From contig NZ_CP129672.1 in NCBI RefSeq assembly GCF_030505195.1, positions 5,242,501-5,306,500 on the forward strand: DNA of 64,000 nt, given 5' to 3'. Shown piece after piece: positions 63,664 to 64,000 of the stretch. The translations under genes were made by a program, and so were the position numbers. The notes beneath the pieces were generated by a model. It was not told where the DNA came from, did no database searches, and was given only the letters and a program-made list of their open reading frames with translations. Positions within the stretch are counted from its first letter, which is position 1, and each line of letters starts with the position of its first letter. The stretch comes from Comamonas testosteroni (GTDB lineage: Bacteria > Pseudomonadota > Gammaproteobacteria > Burkholderiales > Burkholderiaceae_C).

Positions 63664-64000
63664 ATGAACAAATTGCGACGCAAACCCGTTGTGGGCCTGG
63701 CCCTGGGCAGCGGCTCCGCAAGAGGCTGGGCGCATTTTGGTGTGCTGCGCGCGCTGCGCGAGGCTGGTGTCAGCCCCGACGTCATCTGCGGCACTTCCAT
63801 TGGCTCATTGGTCGGTGCAACCTATGCGGCCGGAGAAATGGATGCCTTCGAGAGCTGGGTGCTGGGCCTGGGCAAACGCAAGGTCTTCGGCTTCATGGAC
63901 TTCAATCTGGGCGGCGGATTGCTCAAGGGCGAGAAGATCCTCGAGTTCTGGCGCGAGAATTTCGTCCAGGAAACCGTGGAGCAACTGAGCACTCCGTTCG
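63664..64000 (+). CDS. patatin-like phospholipase family protein (3' end outside window)
   Basis: The first 112 residues of a patatin-like lipase, cut by the window end. The oxyanion loop is LALGSGSARGWAHFGVLRALREAG and the nucleophile elbow is CGTSIGSLVG, the GxSxG serine of the catalytic dyad. It starts with ATG at 63664 behind AAGGAGG. The catalytic aspartate lies beyond the window. It is 30 bases behind ligA and may be read from the same message. Confidence 0.9.
   Translation, partial: MNKLRRKPVVGLALGSGSARGWAHFGVLRALREAGVSPDVICGTSIGSLVGATYAAGEMDAFESWVLGLGKRKVFGFMDFNLGGGLLKGEKILEFWRENFVQETVEQLSTPF

Overview
This window looks like chromosomal DNA of a betaproteobacterium of the family Comamonadaceae, most probably Comamonas or a close relative. 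The basis is high GC with strong G/C third-position bias, the order smc-zipA-ligA, an iscRSUA-hscBA-fdx cluster followed by dnaQ and tRNA-Val, and a dispersed hairpin repeat of a kind I associate with Comamonadaceae. I see no transposase, integrase, CRISPR array or rRNA. Most of the window reads as core or stable accessory chromosome.

Layout. 1-8.2 kb: the 3' end of uvrB, the Fe-S cluster assembly operon (iscR, iscS, iscU, iscA, hscB, hscA, fdx), dnaQ and tRNA-Val(CAC). 8.4-17.1 kb: a tightly packed minus-strand operon of seven genes (flavin oxidoreductase, DUF1365, Cfa-like methyltransferase, chalcone-isomerase-like protein, MFS, DUF3833, SDR). A divergent TetR regulator, a GST and an NTF2-like protein lie beside it. 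Its content resembles operons for modified fatty acids and singlet-oxygen response. 17.1-22.6 kb: an exported methionine-sulfoxide repair operon (msrB, a DipZ/DsbD-like thiol-disulfide protein, msrA), divergent from a two-component system. 23.2-29.4 kb: an Lrp-type regulator, a PhnCDE-type ABC importer with a double-length permease, and a choice-of-anchor-I lipoprotein.

29.9-32.0 kb holds a two-gene RNA repair cassette: a T4-Rnl2-like RNA ligase, then an HD-domain phosphoesterase fused to a P-loop polynucleotide kinase (HD-Pnk type). It is closed by a strong bidirectional terminator and is the most unusual system in the window. 32-41 kb: a CynX-type MFS, a purine/pyrimidine deaminase, an alpha/beta hydrolase and RlmI-like methyltransferase pair, and a small unknown protein divergent from an ogt-type alkyltransferase. 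A perfect LexA-type box lies between those last two. SDR, thioesterase and MDR oxidoreductase genes follow. 41-51.6 kb: an exported DUF1566 protein, two MFS drug exporters, a complete RND efflux operon and a TetR gene. 51.7-64 kb: a flavodoxin-like protein, a large CHASE/PAS/GGDEF/EAL protein with altered GGDEF and EAL motifs, ynfA, smc, zipA, ligA, and the start of a patatin-like lipase cut by the window end.

A second layer of interest is non-coding. Three copies of a structured repeat sit directly behind iscA, fdx and an MDR oxidoreductase gene. In two of its stems the bases change but the pairing is kept, which suggests selection for RNA or cruciform structure. Several precise palindromes lie in divergent promoter regions (TetR, Lrp, LexA). 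Intrinsic terminators are placed inside what would otherwise be single operons (iscA/hscB and zipA/ligA).
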